Source: Bacillota bacterium
GTDB taxonomy: Bacteria; Bacillota_A; Clostridia; Lachnospirales; Bianqueaceae
Assembly (NCBI GenBank): GCA_017420625.1
Contig: JAFOIR010000149.1
Span: 1 to 6,253 of the forward strand
Reading direction: 5' to 3'
DNA length: 6,253 bases
Part shown: positions 6,081 to 6,253 of the stretch, one piece after another
Position numbering within the stretch: position 1 is the first letter of the stretch
How the letters are laid out: the number at the start of each line of letters is the position of its first letter
Position numbers and translations under genes: made by a program
Notes under the pieces: model-generated
Told to the model about the DNA's origin: nothing
Database searches by the model: none
The model's input: the letters and a program-made list of their open reading frames with translations, nothing else

Positions 6081-6116
6081 GAGCATTGAATGGGAATTTA
6101 TTCCCATTCAATGCTC
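6081..6116. repeat. Perfect 16-bp inverted repeat across the guaA stop codon
   Basis: GAGCATTGAATGGGAA (6081-6096) is the exact reverse complement of TTCCCATTCAATGCTC (6101-6116), with TTTA between them. The right arm is the coding sequence for the last residues of GMP synthase, and the stop codon lies in the loop. Read on the - strand, the guaA mRNA would end in a long hairpin. The sequence after it is pyrimidine-rich but has no true U-run, so it could be a weak terminator or an RNA-stabilising end. Confidence 0.88.
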
Positions 6117-6253
6117 GCCGGAGGCTTAGTCGTAACATCAAGCACAACCCGACTGGCATGAGGCACCTCATTGACAATGCGGGCGGAAACCCGGGCGATG
6201 AGGTCATAAGGGAGACGCGCCCAGTCGGCGGTCATGAAGTCATCGGTGGTAAC
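6098..6253 (-). CDS. guaA: GMP synthase (glutamine-hydrolysing), C-terminal fragment
   Basis: These are the last 51 codons plus stop of GMP synthase, read from the right edge of the window leftwards; the rest lies outside. The enzyme amidates XMP to GMP with glutamine and ATP, the last step of guanine nucleotide synthesis. The visible part is the end of the C-terminal dimerisation domain: [17 protein letters not shown], then RIVNEVP, and the hallmark ending [10 protein letters not shown], which helps form the XMP site. The match to the conserved GuaA tail is close and continues to the natural stop, so nothing suggests decay. The stop sits inside a perfect inverted repeat, and the 3' end of guaA is a known integration site for genomic islands in other bacteria. 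Although the gene is ordinary, its 3' flank deserves attention. Confidence 0.95.
   Translation of the reverse strand, partial: VTTDDFMTADWARLPYDLIARVSARIVNEVPHASRVVLDVTTKPPASIEWE

Noticed and set aside
6007..6207. A 66-codon open frame on the - strand through the heptamer array
   Set aside because: It reads the guaA end out of frame and then the tandem repeats, giving a repetitive peptide. The in-frame guaA reading is unmistakable.

Overview
The window reads as a piece of an uncultured, probably host-associated Clostridia-type Bacillota genome. The grounds are LplB/YtcP-type sugar permeases, strong AGGAGG-type ribosome binding sites, intrinsic terminators and a MerR-controlled ABC exporter. 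A GC-rich gut or rumen lineage is plausible, but this is inference; no ribosomal RNA or other taxonomic marker is present.

Region 1 (1-2365, + strand) is the 3' part of a carbohydrate-uptake operon. It holds a 5'-truncated LplB-type permease, a complete YtcP/LplC-type permease, and a PHP-family phosphohydrolase of the histidinol-phosphatase type 18 bases downstream. The permeases would form the membrane channel of a CUT1 importer. Its solute-binding protein and ATPase are not in the window. Codon use is GC-rich: 1 of 39 Ile codons in the second permease is ATA.

Region 2 (about 2440-5578, + strand) is a self-contained cassette with different codon use: 17 of 33 Ile codons in its first gene are ATA. 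It has a terminator at its left edge, then a MerR-type promoter with a 19-bp spacer and a dyad in the spacer. Four tightly packed genes follow: transmembrane half A, a free ATPase, transmembrane half B, and a MerR-family regulator. A strong hairpin terminator closes it. The layout suggests an efflux system whose last gene controls the promoter of the whole operon. Each exporter half ends at the point where an ATPase domain is normally fused, and a single separate ATPase must serve both.

Region 3 (5611-6253, - strand) returns to the codon style of region 1. It holds a complete four-helix-bundle (23S rRNA intervening-sequence type) protein gene with its own terminator, and the last 51 codons of guaA (GMP synthase). 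Between them lie six degenerate heptamer repeats and a perfect 16-bp inverted repeat that straddles the guaA stop codon.

The most noteworthy items are the split exporter with its MerR-type promoter, the codon-use contrast that marks the cassette as probably acquired, and the palindrome plus heptamer array at the 3' end of guaA. No CRISPR, transposase, integrase, tRNA or rRNA was seen.
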